From contig DASPRY010000017.1 in the NCBI GenBank assembly GCA_035624215.1, forward strand, positions 1 through 37,451: a stretch of DNA of 37,451 bases. Direction: 5' to 3'. Below the pieces are notes generated by a model. The model ran no database searches. It was not told the origin of the DNA and was given only the letters and a program-made list of their open reading frames with translations. The stretch is from JAFAGX01 sp035624215. Lineage in GTDB: Bacteria > Acidobacteriota > Terriglobia > Terriglobales > Acidobacteriaceae. This document shows, one piece after another, positions 7,217 through 15,271 of this stretch; position 1 is the first letter of the stretch, and every line of letters begins with the position of its first letter. Position numbers and translations under genes: made by a program.

Positions 7217-7858
7217 ATGAATGTTGGACCCGGACACCCTTCCGGACACGGAGGAAGAAGCAGACGGCGTCGCGGACGACGCTCCCATCGTGGCGGTCCC
7301 GGCCGTGATCGCCAGCAACAAAGCGGCATTTATACCGCTCCCATGGACCACAGCTATCGGGCCGCGCTGGGCGGGGACAAGGCATCCCGAGGTAGAAACC
7401 GGCCTGGTTTTGCGCCCTCCTATGCCCCACTCGAGCCGGAGCCTCTGCCCCATCGTGAGGACGATACTTCGCGGATCTTTGCCTTTGTGGATGATCTGTT
7501 CTTTCAGGCAAAAATTCAGGAAACCGCGCGCAAACTCAATGTCAAAGTCGAGTTCGTAAAGAGTGACAAGGACTTAGGCGAGCGCATGCAGCAAAACGGG
7601 GACGGAAGTCCCTCGCTGATTATTTTTGATCTGAACAATACCAATGCGAAGCCCTTGTCGCTGATCCCGAAGCTCAAAAGCAAACTGAAGAAATCGACCT
7701 CGATTATCGGGTTTCTCTCTCATGTGCAGGGCGATTTGAAGCAAAAAGCGCATGAAGTGGGCTGCGATATGGTGCTGCCGCGCTCCGCATTTTCCCAGAA
7801 TCTTCCGCAGCTACTGCGTCGTCATGGCGCTTCGGAAGACCAGCCGCCAGTTCAATAA
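7217..7858 (+). CDS. Receiver-like domain protein with basic Arg/Gly-rich N-terminus
   Basis: The 213-aa protein has a basic, low-complexity N-terminus (residues about 5-35, with GGRSRRRRGRRSHRGG), a polar linker to about residue 80, and a response-regulator-like alpha/beta domain (about 84-205). In that domain the acidic pair (FVDDLFF) and the central Asp (IIFDLNN) are present. The usual Thr/Ser is in GFLSHVQ, and the conserved Lys appears replaced by Arg (VLPRSAF). It is therefore an atypical receiver that may not be phosphorylated in the normal way. The Arg-rich region suggests nucleic-acid binding, by inference only. There is no histidine kinase next door. The 3' end converges on hinT. 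Confidence 0.75.
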   Translation: MNVGPGHPSGHGGRSRRRRGRRSHRGGPGRDRQQQSGIYTAPMDHSYRAALGGDKASRGRNRPGFAPSYAPLEPEPLPHREDDTSRIFAFVDDLFFQAKIQETARKLNVKVEFVKSDKDLGERMQQNGDGSPSLIIFDLNNTNAKPLSLIPKLKSKLKKSTSIIGFLSHVQGDLKQKAHEVGCDMVLPRSAFSQNLPQLLRRHGASEDQPPVQ

Positions 7859-7906
7859 GTGGCCGGCTTTGGCAGCGCCTTGCCGCGACTTCAACCCGCC
7901 GTTGCG

Positions 7907-8248
7907 TTAACCTGGCGGCCATCCCAATCTTCGACCTCCGACCAGGTGGACGTGCAGGTGGAACACCGACTGTCCGGCGCGCGGCCCTACGTTCAGGACG
8001 GTGCGATAACCATCCTCAATGCTGCGCTCGCGGGCAATCTTGGCGGCGATCAGATGGCACCGGCCAATTAACTCAGCGTCTTCAGCATTCGCTTCCTTCA
8101 GGCCCCGTACATGCTTCTTCGGAACCACCAGCACATGAGTTGGCGCTTGCGGGTTGATGTCCTCAAAAGCGTAGGTGTGCTCATCTTCGTAGACTTTCTT
8201 GGATGGCATCTCGCCCGTGATGATGCGGCAGAACAGGCAGTCGCTCAT
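7907..8248 (-). CDS. hinT: HIT-family nucleotide hydrolase (HinT)
   Basis: A 113-aa histidine-triad protein. It begins CLFCRIITGEMPSKKVYEDE, has APTHVLVVPKKHV in the middle, and carries the triad HLHVHLVGG near residue 100. HinT proteins are cytoplasmic dimers that hydrolyse adenosine phosphoramidates and aminoacyl-adenylates. Cys4 and Cys7 at the N-terminus, with the conserved His around residue 42, match the zinc-carrying subtype. The protein ends soon after the triad (GRRLGWPPG), which is normal. ATG 8248 follows a GGAAG SD. It is transcribed away from rlpA's 3' end, with a 125-base gap that likely holds its promoter. Confidence 0.95.
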   Translation of the reverse strand: MSDCLFCRIITGEMPSKKVYEDEHTYAFEDINPQAPTHVLVVPKKHVRGLKEANAEDAELIGRCHLIAAKIARERSIEDGYRTVLNVGPRAGQSVFHLHVHLVGGRRLGWPPG

Positions 8249-8373
8249 AGCACTTCCAAAGCTCTAAGTTTTGTATGAGTTACTTTGGGCCCGGTGGAAC
8301 TACAGCGGGGGGAGCACGTCTAATATACCGCATTAGCATAACGGTGTTGGATGTTTTGTCAGCTGGAAATAGC

Positions 8374-9126
8374 CTAGTCCAACCTGACCAGGAAAATTTC
8401 GCCCTCGGAAGTGTGCGTTTCCCGCACGACCGATTCCGCCCGCTGACGATCGTCACCCTGGACACGGACTCGGACCCACCAATCGCCAACTGGACTGCCG
8501 AAGCACAGAACCTTCGCGGTTTGGTAGCGGCGGGACAAGCGATTCGCCAACTGATCGGCCGTGTGCTCCTTCTCGAACGCCCCGATCTGTACCGCCCAGC
8601 GCCCTGCGCTGCTGACAGGAACCGGAGTTTGCAGCAGTTCGATCCGGACCATGGCAACCCCGGCTGACCAAACATCCACCTTCTTGGCGGCGGCTTCCGA
8701 CAGATCCAAAATTCGGCCCTGGATAAACGGTCCCCGATCGTTGATGCGAACCACTGCGGAATTTCCGGTCTTCACGTTCGTGACGCGCACAATCGATCCC
8801 ATGGGCAGCGTACGATGGGCGGCCGTCATGGCGTGCATATCATAGACTTCACCATTGGAGGCACGGCGATGGTCATAGGGAGCGCCGTACCAACTGGCCA
8901 ATCCGGTTTCTACCATCAGCGGCTTTTCAGGAACAGCGACCTGAGGAGGTTCATTGGGTATAGATTCAGCCGCAGTCTCGGAATCCTTTGATGCTTGCGG
9001 GGTTTCCGGCTGGCTGAGACCGGGTGGAGGAGGGACGTTGACCTTGGCTTCCTTATGAGCGCAGCCAACTATGAGCAACGACAAAAAAGCCAGGCACGTC
9101 GCTAGGGCAGAACGACACCAGCCTAT
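8374..9126 (-). CDS. rlpA: RlpA-like lytic transglycosylase lipoprotein with SPOR domain, non-standard start
   Basis: RlpA cleaves denuded glycan strands of septal peptidoglycan. The sequence shows a lipoprotein signal with lipobox LIVGC, a Pro-rich linker, and a double-psi barrel domain (GLASWYGAPYDHRRASNGE, MTAAHRTLPMG, RINDRGPF with its catalytic Asp). A C-terminal SPOR domain follows (WAVQIGAFEKEHTADQLANRL). No ATG, GTG or TTG in frame gives a proper signal peptide. The ATA at 9126 gives a textbook one (IGWCRSALATCLAFLSLL) and overlaps the upstream TAG as ATAG, with GGAG 11 bases before. The nearest in-frame standard start upstream (a GTG near 9370) would run through the whole neighbouring gene; a TTG at 9084 would leave too short a signal. 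The start call is tentative, the family firm. Confidence 0.85.
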   Translation of the reverse strand: MGWCRSALATCLAFLSLLIVGCAHKEAKVNVPPPPGLSQPETPQASKDSETAAESIPNEPPQVAVPEKPLMVETGLASWYGAPYDHRRASNGEVYDMHAMTAAHRTLPMGSIVRVTNVKTGNSAVVRINDRGPFIQGRILDLSEAAAKKVDVWSAGVAMVRIELLQTPVPVSSAGRWAVQIGAFEKEHTADQLANRLSRRYQTAKVLCFGSPVGDWWVRVRVQGDDRQRAESVVRETHTSEGEIFLVRLD

Positions 9127-9341
9127 TTGCGATGCTGCTCCATATACTCGGCCAAGCGTGTCAGTTTCTCGGCTGCAATCCGCAGAGCCTTGGTCGAATG
9201 CTGACGCACGGCGGGAACTACTTCGTCGTTCAGGTAATTGATCAGTTCGGCAGATTCTTTCTCCAGGGTATTGGCCACTTCGCCAACGGTCTTGCCAAGA
9301 CGCACCGAAGCTTCTTCGACCTTGCGGTTGAAATCGTTCAT
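9123..9341 (-). CDS. 72-aa helical, coiled-coil-like protein upstream of rlpA
   Basis: The product is predicted almost entirely helical: NRKVEEASVRLGKTVGEVAN, TLEKESAELINYLNDEVVPA, then KALRIAAEKLTRLAEYMEQH. The spacing of hydrophobic residues suggests a coiled coil. It has no signal peptide and no membrane segment. ATG 9341 is preceded by a good SD (GAGGAG). Its TAG stop overlaps the proposed rlpA start, suggesting translational coupling and perhaps a role at the cell envelope. The family is not recognised by name. Confidence 0.7.
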   Translation of the reverse strand: MNDFNRKVEEASVRLGKTVGEVANTLEKESAELINYLNDEVVPAVRQHSTKALRIAAEKLTRLAEYMEQHRK

Positions 9342-9588
9342 CTCGACTCCTCAGGACAACAAAAACAGCCACCCGTAAATTGCGGAGGCCAGGCGCATTC
9401 ATTATTTCGTGCTGGAGGCGGATGGTCAACAGCCACGCACCCCCCTTTATAACGAGCGCGCCTAGTGCGGCGCCTTCCGTCGTAGCATCGCTTTCATACA
9501 CTTTCAGCTTCATGCTGTGGTACCTTGTGCACCAGACTGCTTCAAGGTGACACGAGAGGCAAATACCCAAAGGCCGAACACTTCAGCG

Positions 9589-10572
9589 ATGACTCGCCGG
9601 CTGCGATGTGGCCAGAATCTTCCTGCGCTTCTATTCCGCCGCAACCTGCTGTGCTGGTTCGATCAGCACAAACGTGATCTGCCTTGGCGGCAAAACCCGA
9701 ACCCATATCGCGTCTGGATCTCGGAGATCATGCTGCAGCAAACGCGGGTTGCCGCTGTGCTTGCGCACTACCAACGCTTCGTGCGTCGATTCCCCACAGT
9801 TCAGAAGCTGGCCGCAGCCAGGCAGTCATCCGTGCTGGCAGCGTGGAGCGGGTTGGGCTACTACCGACGAGCCCGCATGTTACACGCAGCTGCGAAACAG
9901 ATTGCCTATAAACGCTCGGGAAGATTTCCGGCCACGGCGAGCGAGTTGCGCGAACTTCCCGGAATCGGGCGATACACTGCGGCAGCTATCGCAAGCATCG
10001 CATTGAATGAAGTTGTGGCCGTTGTCGATGGCAACGTGGAGCGTGTTTTAGAGCGCGTGATGGGCAAGCGCATCGAGAGCCACGAATTATGGCGAGTGGC
10101 CGGGGATCTCCTAAGCCGAAGGCGTCCGGGTGACTTTAATCAGGCGATGATGGAATTGGGAGCGACGCTTTGTCTGCCGCGGCGGCCAAAGTGCCCGTTA
10201 TGCCCAATCGCCAATCTCTGTACTACTCGCGGAGAACTAGCCTCCATCACCAATCCAAAACGTCAAACCAAGCGGGAGATTCACTACGCACTCGATTGTC
10301 GTAACGGATCGGTGTTTCTCGTTCAACGCCGCAAGACTGCGACACTAATGCCGGGAATGTGGGAGTTGCCGGAGACCACACCGGCGAACGCTCCAGACCG
10401 CACTTGGCTGACAGTGCGGCATTCCATCACGGTCACCGACTATGTGGCTGGCGTTGTGAAATGTGAGTTGCCGTCAGGTAGTGAGGGACGCTGGGTACGG
10501 AGGTCACGAATCCCGTCTTTGCCGCTAACCGGTCTGGCTCAGAAGATCCTCCGCGCCGCCAAGGTCATCTAA
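9589..10572 (+). CDS. mutY: A/G-specific adenine glycosylase MutY
   Basis: MutY removes adenine mispaired with 8-oxoguanine. In the 327-aa protein counted from ATG 9589, catalytic Glu46 (SEIMLQQT), the helix-hairpin-helix LPGIGRYTAAAI, and Asp147 (VVDGNVERV) are present. The 4Fe-4S loop is C195-x6-C202-x2-C205-x5-C211. The C-terminal NUDIX-like domain (from about residue 230, with PGMWELPE) that recognises 8-oxoG is also present but short. An upstream in-frame ATG at 9517 would add 24 residues lacking family character, so 9589 is preferred; neither has a strong SD. It reads divergently from the 72-aa/rlpA pair, with promoters in the 9342-9588 gap. Confidence 0.95.
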   Translation: MTRRLRCGQNLPALLFRRNLLCWFDQHKRDLPWRQNPNPYRVWISEIMLQQTRVAAVLAHYQRFVRRFPTVQKLAAARQSSVLAAWSGLGYYRRARMLHAAAKQIAYKRSGRFPATASELRELPGIGRYTAAAIASIALNEVVAVVDGNVERVLERVMGKRIESHELWRVAGDLLSRRRPGDFNQAMMELGATLCLPRRPKCPLCPIANLCTTRGELASITNPKRQTKREIHYALDCRNGSVFLVQRRKTATLMPGMWELPETTPANAPDRTWLTVRHSITVTDYVAGVVKCELPSGSEGRWVRRSRIPSLPLTGLAQKILRAAKVI

Positions 10573-10621
10573 AATAGAAAATGAGATGAGGTGGCTTGAC
10601 AATATCTTTGGAGGACGCAGT

Positions 10622-11119
10622 ATGGGCGCGCTTGGCACTGGAACTTTAGCCCCGGATTTCACGCTTCCAACCCTGGATGGCAAGCAGTTTTCGCTGAAAG
10701 ATGCGTTGGCGCGGGGGCCGGTACTGGCCGCCTTCTTCAAGATCTCCTGTCCCGTATGCCAGTTCGCCTGTCCCTTTCTGCAGAGAATCTACAAAGCTTA
10801 CGGCACACGGAATGTCACCATCATCGGCATCTCGCAGAACGACAAGAAAGATACTGCGGTCTTTGCTAAAGAATATAGCTTGACATTTCCCATATTGTTG
10901 GACGACACCTGCACCTACCCGGTTTCGAATGCCTATGGTCTGACCAACGTTCCGAGCATTTTCTGGATCGCGCAGGATGGTGAGATCGAGATTTCCAGCG
11001 TTGGCTGGGTGAGAAAGGACATTGACGAGGTCAATGGCAAGGCTGCGGCTACCACCGGTGAACGCCTCTATCCTGTGTTTCACAGCGGCGAAAACGTGCC
11101 TGACTTCCGAGCGGGTTGA
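10622..11119 (+). CDS. AhpC/TSA-type peroxiredoxin or thioredoxin-like reductant
   Basis: The 165-aa thioredoxin-fold protein starts with the AhpC/TSA signature (LAPDFTLPTLDGKQFSL), followed by a FFKISCPVCQFACPF segment holding Cys43, Cys46 and Cys50. CPVC is a CxxC pair, so it could act as a disulfide reductant, while the redoxin domain suggests a peroxiredoxin; both are open. Also seen are IIGISQNDKKDTAVFAKEY and the cis-Pro loop TNVPSIFWI. ATG 10622 is chosen over 10586 because of GGAGG at 10610-10614. A TAAAAT at 10570-10575 is a likely -10 box. It has no signal peptide, so it is cytoplasmic. Following mutY, it adds a second oxidative-damage function. Confidence 0.85.
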   Translation: MGALGTGTLAPDFTLPTLDGKQFSLKDALARGPVLAAFFKISCPVCQFACPFLQRIYKAYGTRNVTIIGISQNDKKDTAVFAKEYSLTFPILLDDTCTYPVSNAYGLTNVPSIFWIAQDGEIEISSVGWVRKDIDEVNGKAAATTGERLYPVFHSGENVPDFRAG

Positions 11120-11283
11120 AGTTCGAAAAATTAGCCCGCGGTCGTGGGCTTGAACAGAACAAAAGGCGCCTCTACCGGGTCTCAGAGAACAAAGGTCCCG
11201 GTTGAATTGAGGCCCGGTCGTACGTAGCTCTGATGTCTCCTAGTAATCAGGTGCCTGACCTGCTTTTTTCGTACAATAAACAT

Positions 11284-11312
11284 TCCCCCATCCCAATCGG
11301 CAAAAGGGGGAG
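11284..11312 (+). promoter_or_regulatory. SD of the M28 peptidase gene, with potential occluding hairpin
   Basis: The SD GGGGGAG (11306-11312) stands ten bases before ATG 11323. TCCCCC at 11284-11289 is its exact complement (pairing with 11306-11311) across a 16-base loop, so a hairpin could hide the ribosome binding site. A TACAAT at 11272-11277 is a plausible -10 box. Confidence 0.35.
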
Positions 11313-11322
11313 CCATAGCCAC

Positions 11323-13017
11323 ATGCGTCGTCGCACAATTGTGCTGGTTCTAGGGCTGGCAATTTCATCTTTCTCGCAGGGGCAACGAACCCGCGATTCC
11401 TCGCTTTCGGAGTCATCGGCCCGACTTCCGGGCACGGCGATTGCAGCCCTGCAGAAGATCGACCCCGAGCGCATCCGGGCACACGTGCGCTTTCTCGCGC
11501 ACGATCTGCTGGAGGGCCGTGGAACCGGACAACGCGGTGGTGACATCGCGGCGGAGTACATTGCTACTCAATTTGCTCTCTATGGCTTGAAACCAGCCGG
11601 TGATAACGGCACCTACATGCAGAAAGTGCCATTGGTAGGGGTGACGCCAGAGCCAGAAACCACATTCTCCCTGGTCCCGACAAATGCCGCTGTGCTGCAC
11701 CTTCAGCCACTCGAGCAGTATGTCGCTTACGACGAAACGCAGCAGCCCAGTTCGGATGTGGATGCGGACATAGTCTACGTCGGCTACGGCATTGAAGCTC
11801 CGGAGTACAGATGGAATGATTACAAAGAAACCGACGTGCGCGGCAAAGTGTTACTGATGCTGGTCAACGAGCCGCCATCCGATGATGTGAACTTCTTCAA
11901 GGGCAAAGCGCTCACCTATTACGGGCGCTGGACCTACAAATACGAAGAAGCCGTGCGCAAAGGGGCAGTCGGGGCGATTCTGATCCACAAGACCGAAATG
12001 GCCAGCTATCCCTGGGACGTCGTGCGCAACTCAAATTCCGGGGAAAAGGCCTTTTTGAGGGCCGAGGGCGCGCCCGCGTTGAAGGTGGCGTCCTGGATCC
12101 AGCTTGATGTTGCCAGGCAACTGGCAAAGAGCGCTGGCATGGACCTGGACAAGATGATGAAAGATGCGCAATCTCGCGACTTTCGGCCCGTCGCCTTGCC
12201 CGCGAAGCTGAAGGCGCATATGGTGAGCCAGATCCGTCCCTTTGAATCAAACAATGTGCTTGCCATTTTGCCGGGAGCTGATCACAAATTAAGGGACGAG
12301 GCTGTAATCTACACGGCGCACTACGATCATCTGGGCATTCGACCCGACATGCCGGGCGACAATATCTACAACGGCGCCAATGACAACGCTACTGGTTGCG
12401 GCATCCTGCTGGAAATTGCGCGCGCCTACTCCGAAGGACCGCAGAAGCCGCGCCGCTCCATCCTGTTTGCTTCGGTGACCGCCGAGGAGCAGGGGCTGCT
12501 CGGGTCCGAGTATCTGGGTAAGCATCCACCCATACCGGCCAGCAAGATCAGCCTGGATCTTAACTATGATGACGTGCCACCCCTGGGCGCGCCGGAAGAA
12601 GTCGAAGTTCCGGGTGCAGAACGCACCACCTTCTATCCTCTGATTCAATCGTTGGCCAAGACGTTTCGCCTTACGATTCGCCCTGACTCACGGCCCGAGG
12701 CGGGACATTATTACCGGTCTGACCACTTTAGCCTGGCTCGAGCTGGGATCCCTGCTTTCTCCATCAACGAAGGTGTGAAGTATAAAGGACACGACACTGC
12801 CTGGGGTGAGCAGCAGGCCGAGGAGTTCACGGCAAAACACTATCACCAGCCAAGTGATGAATACCATCCCTCCATGGACTTCACCGGCGATGCTGCGATG
12901 GCGCGCTTTGGTTTTGCTTTAGGGTGGGTAGCCGCAGCGCAGATGAAAGAAGTAGCCTGGGTGAAAGGGGATGAGTTCGAAAGGGATCGGCTTATCAGCA
13001 TGGGCGAGATGCACTAG
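11323..13017 (+). CDS. Secreted M28-family zinc aminopeptidase with PA-like insert
   Basis: A 564-aa exported peptidase. The signal peptide is MRRRTIVLVLGLAISSFSQG. Zinc ligands of M28 peptidases are seen in order: His in TAHYDHLG (about 331-338), Asp in NGANDNATG (about 350), the Glu pair in VTAEEQGLLGS (about 388), an Asp in LNYDDV, and His in YRSDHFSLARAGIP (about 468). A PA-type insert spans roughly residues 120-270 (VDADIVYVGYGIEAPEY, ILIHKTEMASYPW). Members of this family remove N-terminal amino acids outside the cytoplasm. An upstream ATG at 11233 would put a polar stretch before the signal, so 11323 with its SD is preferred. It is monocistronic and converges on thiE. Confidence 0.92.
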   Translation: MRRRTIVLVLGLAISSFSQGQRTRDSSLSESSARLPGTAIAALQKIDPERIRAHVRFLAHDLLEGRGTGQRGGDIAAEYIATQFALYGLKPAGDNGTYMQKVPLVGVTPEPETTFSLVPTNAAVLHLQPLEQYVAYDETQQPSSDVDADIVYVGYGIEAPEYRWNDYKETDVRGKVLLMLVNEPPSDDVNFFKGKALTYYGRWTYKYEEAVRKGAVGAILIHKTEMASYPWDVVRNSNSGEKAFLRAEGAPALKVASWIQLDVARQLAKSAGMDLDKMMKDAQSRDFRPVALPAKLKAHMVSQIRPFESNNVLAILPGADHKLRDEAVIYTAHYDHLGIRPDMPGDNIYNGANDNATGCGILLEIARAYSEGPQKPRRSILFASVTAEEQGLLGSEYLGKHPPIPASKISLDLNYDDVPPLGAPEEVEVPGAERTTFYPLIQSLAKTFRLTIRPDSRPEAGHYYRSDHFSLARAGIPAFSINEGVKYKGHDTAWGEQQAEEFTAKHYHQPSDEYHPSMDFTGDAAMARFGFALGWVAAAQMKEVAWVKGDEFERDRLISMGEMH

Positions 13018-13072
13018 GACCTGTGGCTCGTCGGCCCTCTCTCGTCCCATCTGCTGCTTCGTGGTGAGCTGA

Positions 13073-13801
13073 CTAGCTTCGCAGCAGCCGAACAACCTCA
13101 GCAATGTCCCGTTCTTGAAAAAGCCGTATTCCCGCGACGCCAGCGGCACCGGATTCTATGCAGGAACGGGCATTGCCGAGGTTTACCCCTCCCAAAGCGA
13201 GCACGGGGATGTGCTTTTGACAGGCATCACGCAGAGCAGCCAATCCCGCTGCGCGCGCGTTGGGCATGTCTTTCTTTTCGAAAACCGGAGCAAAAACCGC
13301 GAAATCGGCGCCTTCGGATGCGGCGCGGGCGACTTCCTCCGCGGTGTGGCAGGAGACCGCAATGATTGGAGAGCTGCCTTCACGGTCGATAGGCGCTCTC
13401 GCGCCACGCGCCCATATTCTTCGTGCGTCTCCCGTAGAAATGTCATCGGAGCGCAGGTGGACGCCATCGGCACCGCTGGCGATCGCGACATCCACTCGCG
13501 AGTTGATGAGTAACCGGGTTCTGAGTATTTTTTCATTCCCGGGCTGGGCTTGCTCACGAACTGTTTCGACCGCCTCCTGGGCAAGTATCTCCAAGTCGCG
13601 AGTGGGGAGGTCCTTTTCGCGTAGCTGGATGAAATCAACTCCGCAGGCAGCGGCTTCTGCGATCTTGTCCAGCAGGGCACGGCGCTGGGCCGTCCCGTTG
13701 CCCGGGAATTGAGTGCGGTCCGTGATGTAGTAAAGGAGCAAGTTCCGACAGGAAATCCGATATGTAAAGGCTCCCGCAGGAGTTTTTCCAAGCTCACCCA
13801 A
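13073..13801 (-). CDS. thiE: Thiamine-phosphate synthase (ThiE/TenI family)
   Basis: ThiE joins the pyrimidine and thiazole phosphates to make thiamine phosphate. The 242-aa TIM-barrel protein shows YYITDRTQF, FIQLREKDL, LLINSRVDVAIASGADGVHL, AVSCHTAEEV, FAVFAPVFEK and the phosphate-binding ALGGVN with GAAGVAGIRLF. The usual T-x-S/T-K motif after the PVF strand is not clear (KKDMPNARAAG). A TenI-like aminotransferase/tautomerase role cannot be excluded. The start is tentatively TTG 13801; another TTG lies about 20 codons downstream, just before the conserved first strand. It is the last gene of the minus-strand run and follows the LOG gene by 17 bases. No TPP riboswitch is seen. Confidence 0.85.
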   Translation of the reverse strand: MGELGKTPAGAFTYRISCRNLLLYYITDRTQFPGNGTAQRRALLDKIAEAAACGVDFIQLREKDLPTRDLEILAQEAVETVREQAQPGNEKILRTRLLINSRVDVAIASGADGVHLRSDDISTGDARRIWARGARAPIDREGSSPIIAVSCHTAEEVARAASEGADFAVFAPVFEKKDMPNARAAGLAALRDACQKHIPVLALGGVNLGNARSCIESGAAGVAGIRLFQERDIAEVVRLLRS

Positions 13802-13818
13802 GACAAGCGAGCGTCCTA

Positions 13819-14700
13819 CTAAGGATTGGTTTTCGCAATTTCCGGCATTGCTTCTGCCTTGCGCTTGGGTTCCGGTTGCAGATGGTACCGTGTCAGCCCG
13901 TCTTGCAGAAACTCGAAACCCTCCTCGGGCGAGTCCACGATTTTGAACAGTTCCAGGTCTTCCGGAGAGATTGTACCGGCGTCTATCATAGCTTGGAAAT
14001 TCAGCAGGCGATTCCAGTACGCACTTCCATAGATCGCCACCAGGATCTTCTTGGCCAGTTTCTGGGTTTGGGCTAACGTCAGAATTTCAAAAAGCTCATC
14101 CAATGTGCCGAAACCGCCGGGAAAAATCACCAAAGCTTTGGCCAGATATGCAAACCAGAATTTCCGCATGAAAAAGTAATGAAACTCAAAATTGAGCGAG
14201 GGCGTGACATATGGGTTGGGAACCTGCTCGAACGGCAGGTGGATGTTCAGCCCAATGGTTTTCGCGCCCGCTTCCTTCGCGCCCAGATTGGCCGCTTCCA
14301 TGATGCCGGGCCCTCCGCCAGTAGTCACTACAAAGCGACGACGACGAGCCGGAATCTGCACCGACCATTCGCTTAAGAGAAAAGCCAGACGGCGGGCTTC
14401 TTCGTAATAACGGGCCATGTCCACGGCCGCCATAGCCCTCTTCGTGCGCTGCTCCTGCTGATGTTGGGAAAGCTGCAAATCAATCTCCGATAACGCCGCC
14501 AGGTTCCTTTCCGTGGCGTGACGGCTGTAGAAGCGCGCTGATCCAAAGAAAACAACTGTGTCCTGAATCTGCTCCCGCCGAAAACGGGCCAGCGGTTCGA
14601 TATATTCGGAAAGGATGCGCAGAATGCGCCCATCGGGGCTGCCCAGGAACTGATCGTTCTCGTACGCCAGGGGGGCGCGCTTGCTTTGACTTTCGGTCAT
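13819..14700 (-). CDS. LOG-family nucleotide phosphoribohydrolase (TIGR00730-like)
   Basis: The 293-aa protein has the Rossmann fold of the LONELY GUY family: VVFFGSARFYS at the first strand, TTGGGPGIMEAANLGAKEAG and the diagnostic PGGFGTLDELFE. Enzymes of this family cleave nucleoside 5'-monophosphates to base and ribose 5-phosphate, and many were once annotated as lysine decarboxylases. An N-terminal extension and the longer C-terminus place it with the larger, roughly 300-aa subgroup. ATG 14700 is used; the nearest SD-like element (GAGGA) is about 13 bases away, rather far. It lies between a small membrane protein gene and thiE on the same strand. Confidence 0.88.
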   Translation of the reverse strand: MTESQSKRAPLAYENDQFLGSPDGRILRILSEYIEPLARFRREQIQDTVVFFGSARFYSRHATERNLAALSEIDLQLSQHQQEQRTKRAMAAVDMARYYEEARRLAFLLSEWSVQIPARRRRFVVTTGGGPGIMEAANLGAKEAGAKTIGLNIHLPFEQVPNPYVTPSLNFEFHYFFMRKFWFAYLAKALVIFPGGFGTLDELFEILTLAQTQKLAKKILVAIYGSAYWNRLLNFQAMIDAGTISPEDLELFKIVDSPEEGFEFLQDGLTRYHLQPEPKRKAEAMPEIAKTNP

Positions 14701-14724
14701 GACGAAGTTGTTGTCCTCGAATTC

Positions 14725-14757
14725 CAGTAGTGCAACGTTGCCAGTTGTCAGTAGTCA
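14725..14757. repeat. Short CAGTWGT repeats upstream of the LOG gene
   Basis: CAGTAGT (14725-14731), CAGTTGT (14742-14748) and CAGTAGT (14749-14755) are near-identical heptamers, the last two in tandem. They fill part of the 110-base gap between the membrane protein gene and the LOG gene. Tandem CAGTTGTCAGT-like tracts of this kind are, from memory, common between genes in acidobacterial genomes. Confidence 0.35.
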
Positions 14758-14810
14758 CCACGAAAAATACTTGCTAACGACATCGAAGAACCCTATCGCG
14801 AAACTCCCAA

Positions 14811-15185
14811 TCAATCCGGCTTGCCCTCGTGGTAGTGAACAGCCTCCCAGAATCCGATCCAGATATCGAGTATCCCCAGACCACTGCAAACTCCGCGGAC
14901 GAATCCTCGGCTGATGAAACTGCGCAAATCCGGGTACGCTAATAGGATTCGATTGTCGGTCCATTCCGGTCTCCAGGGGAGGATTACCAGCAGAACGCCC
15001 ACGACCGCACACACGAAAACGAACAGCAGAACAGTCAATCGATGAAGCCAAAGATCAAAGCCAGAACGGCCCGATGCGGAGCCTTCTGCCGGCGTTTGCA
15101 ATAACGCCGCTGGAGATGAGGTTGAATTCGGCAAGGGCGTACCAGTTCCGAGTGTACCTGAAGCTCTGTTGTGGGAATCCGTCAC
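14811..15185 (-). CDS. Small membrane protein of unknown function
   Basis: From GTG 15185 the product is 124 aa. A disordered Ser/Thr/Pro-rich N-terminus (residues 1-45) is followed by one clear transmembrane helix (about 50-70, HRLTVLLFVFVCAVVGVLLV). A second, weaker hydrophobic stretch (about 91-113, SGLGILDIWIGFWEA) ends with VHYHEGKPD. GTG 15185 is chosen because GGAG (15195-15192) lies six bases before it; an ATG at 15218 would add 11 residues without an SD. The hydrophobic core looks genuine. I recognise it only as a lineage-type hypothetical. It sits between the TPR gene and the LOG gene on the same strand. Confidence 0.65.
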   Translation of the reverse strand: MTDSHNRASGTLGTGTPLPNSTSSPAALLQTPAEGSASGRSGFDLWLHRLTVLLFVFVCAVVGVLLVILPWRPEWTDNRILLAYPDLRSFISRGFVRGVCSGLGILDIWIGFWEAVHYHEGKPD

Positions 15186-15271
15186 TGTGTGCTCCAGGAT
15201 ATGGATCGTTGTGCACACCGGACCCTGTCAAGCCGAGTCTCAACCGTAGCAAACCCAACCATCCCGACATT

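Noticed and set aside
11121..11155. Hairpin after the peroxiredoxin gene (AGCCCGC-GGTC-GTGGGCT) as a terminator
   Set aside because: It has no T tract on the 3' side, so it does not meet the pattern of an intrinsic terminator.
13802..13818. TPP riboswitch before thiE
   Set aside because: The gap to the LOG gene is only 17 bases and no thi-box signature is present.
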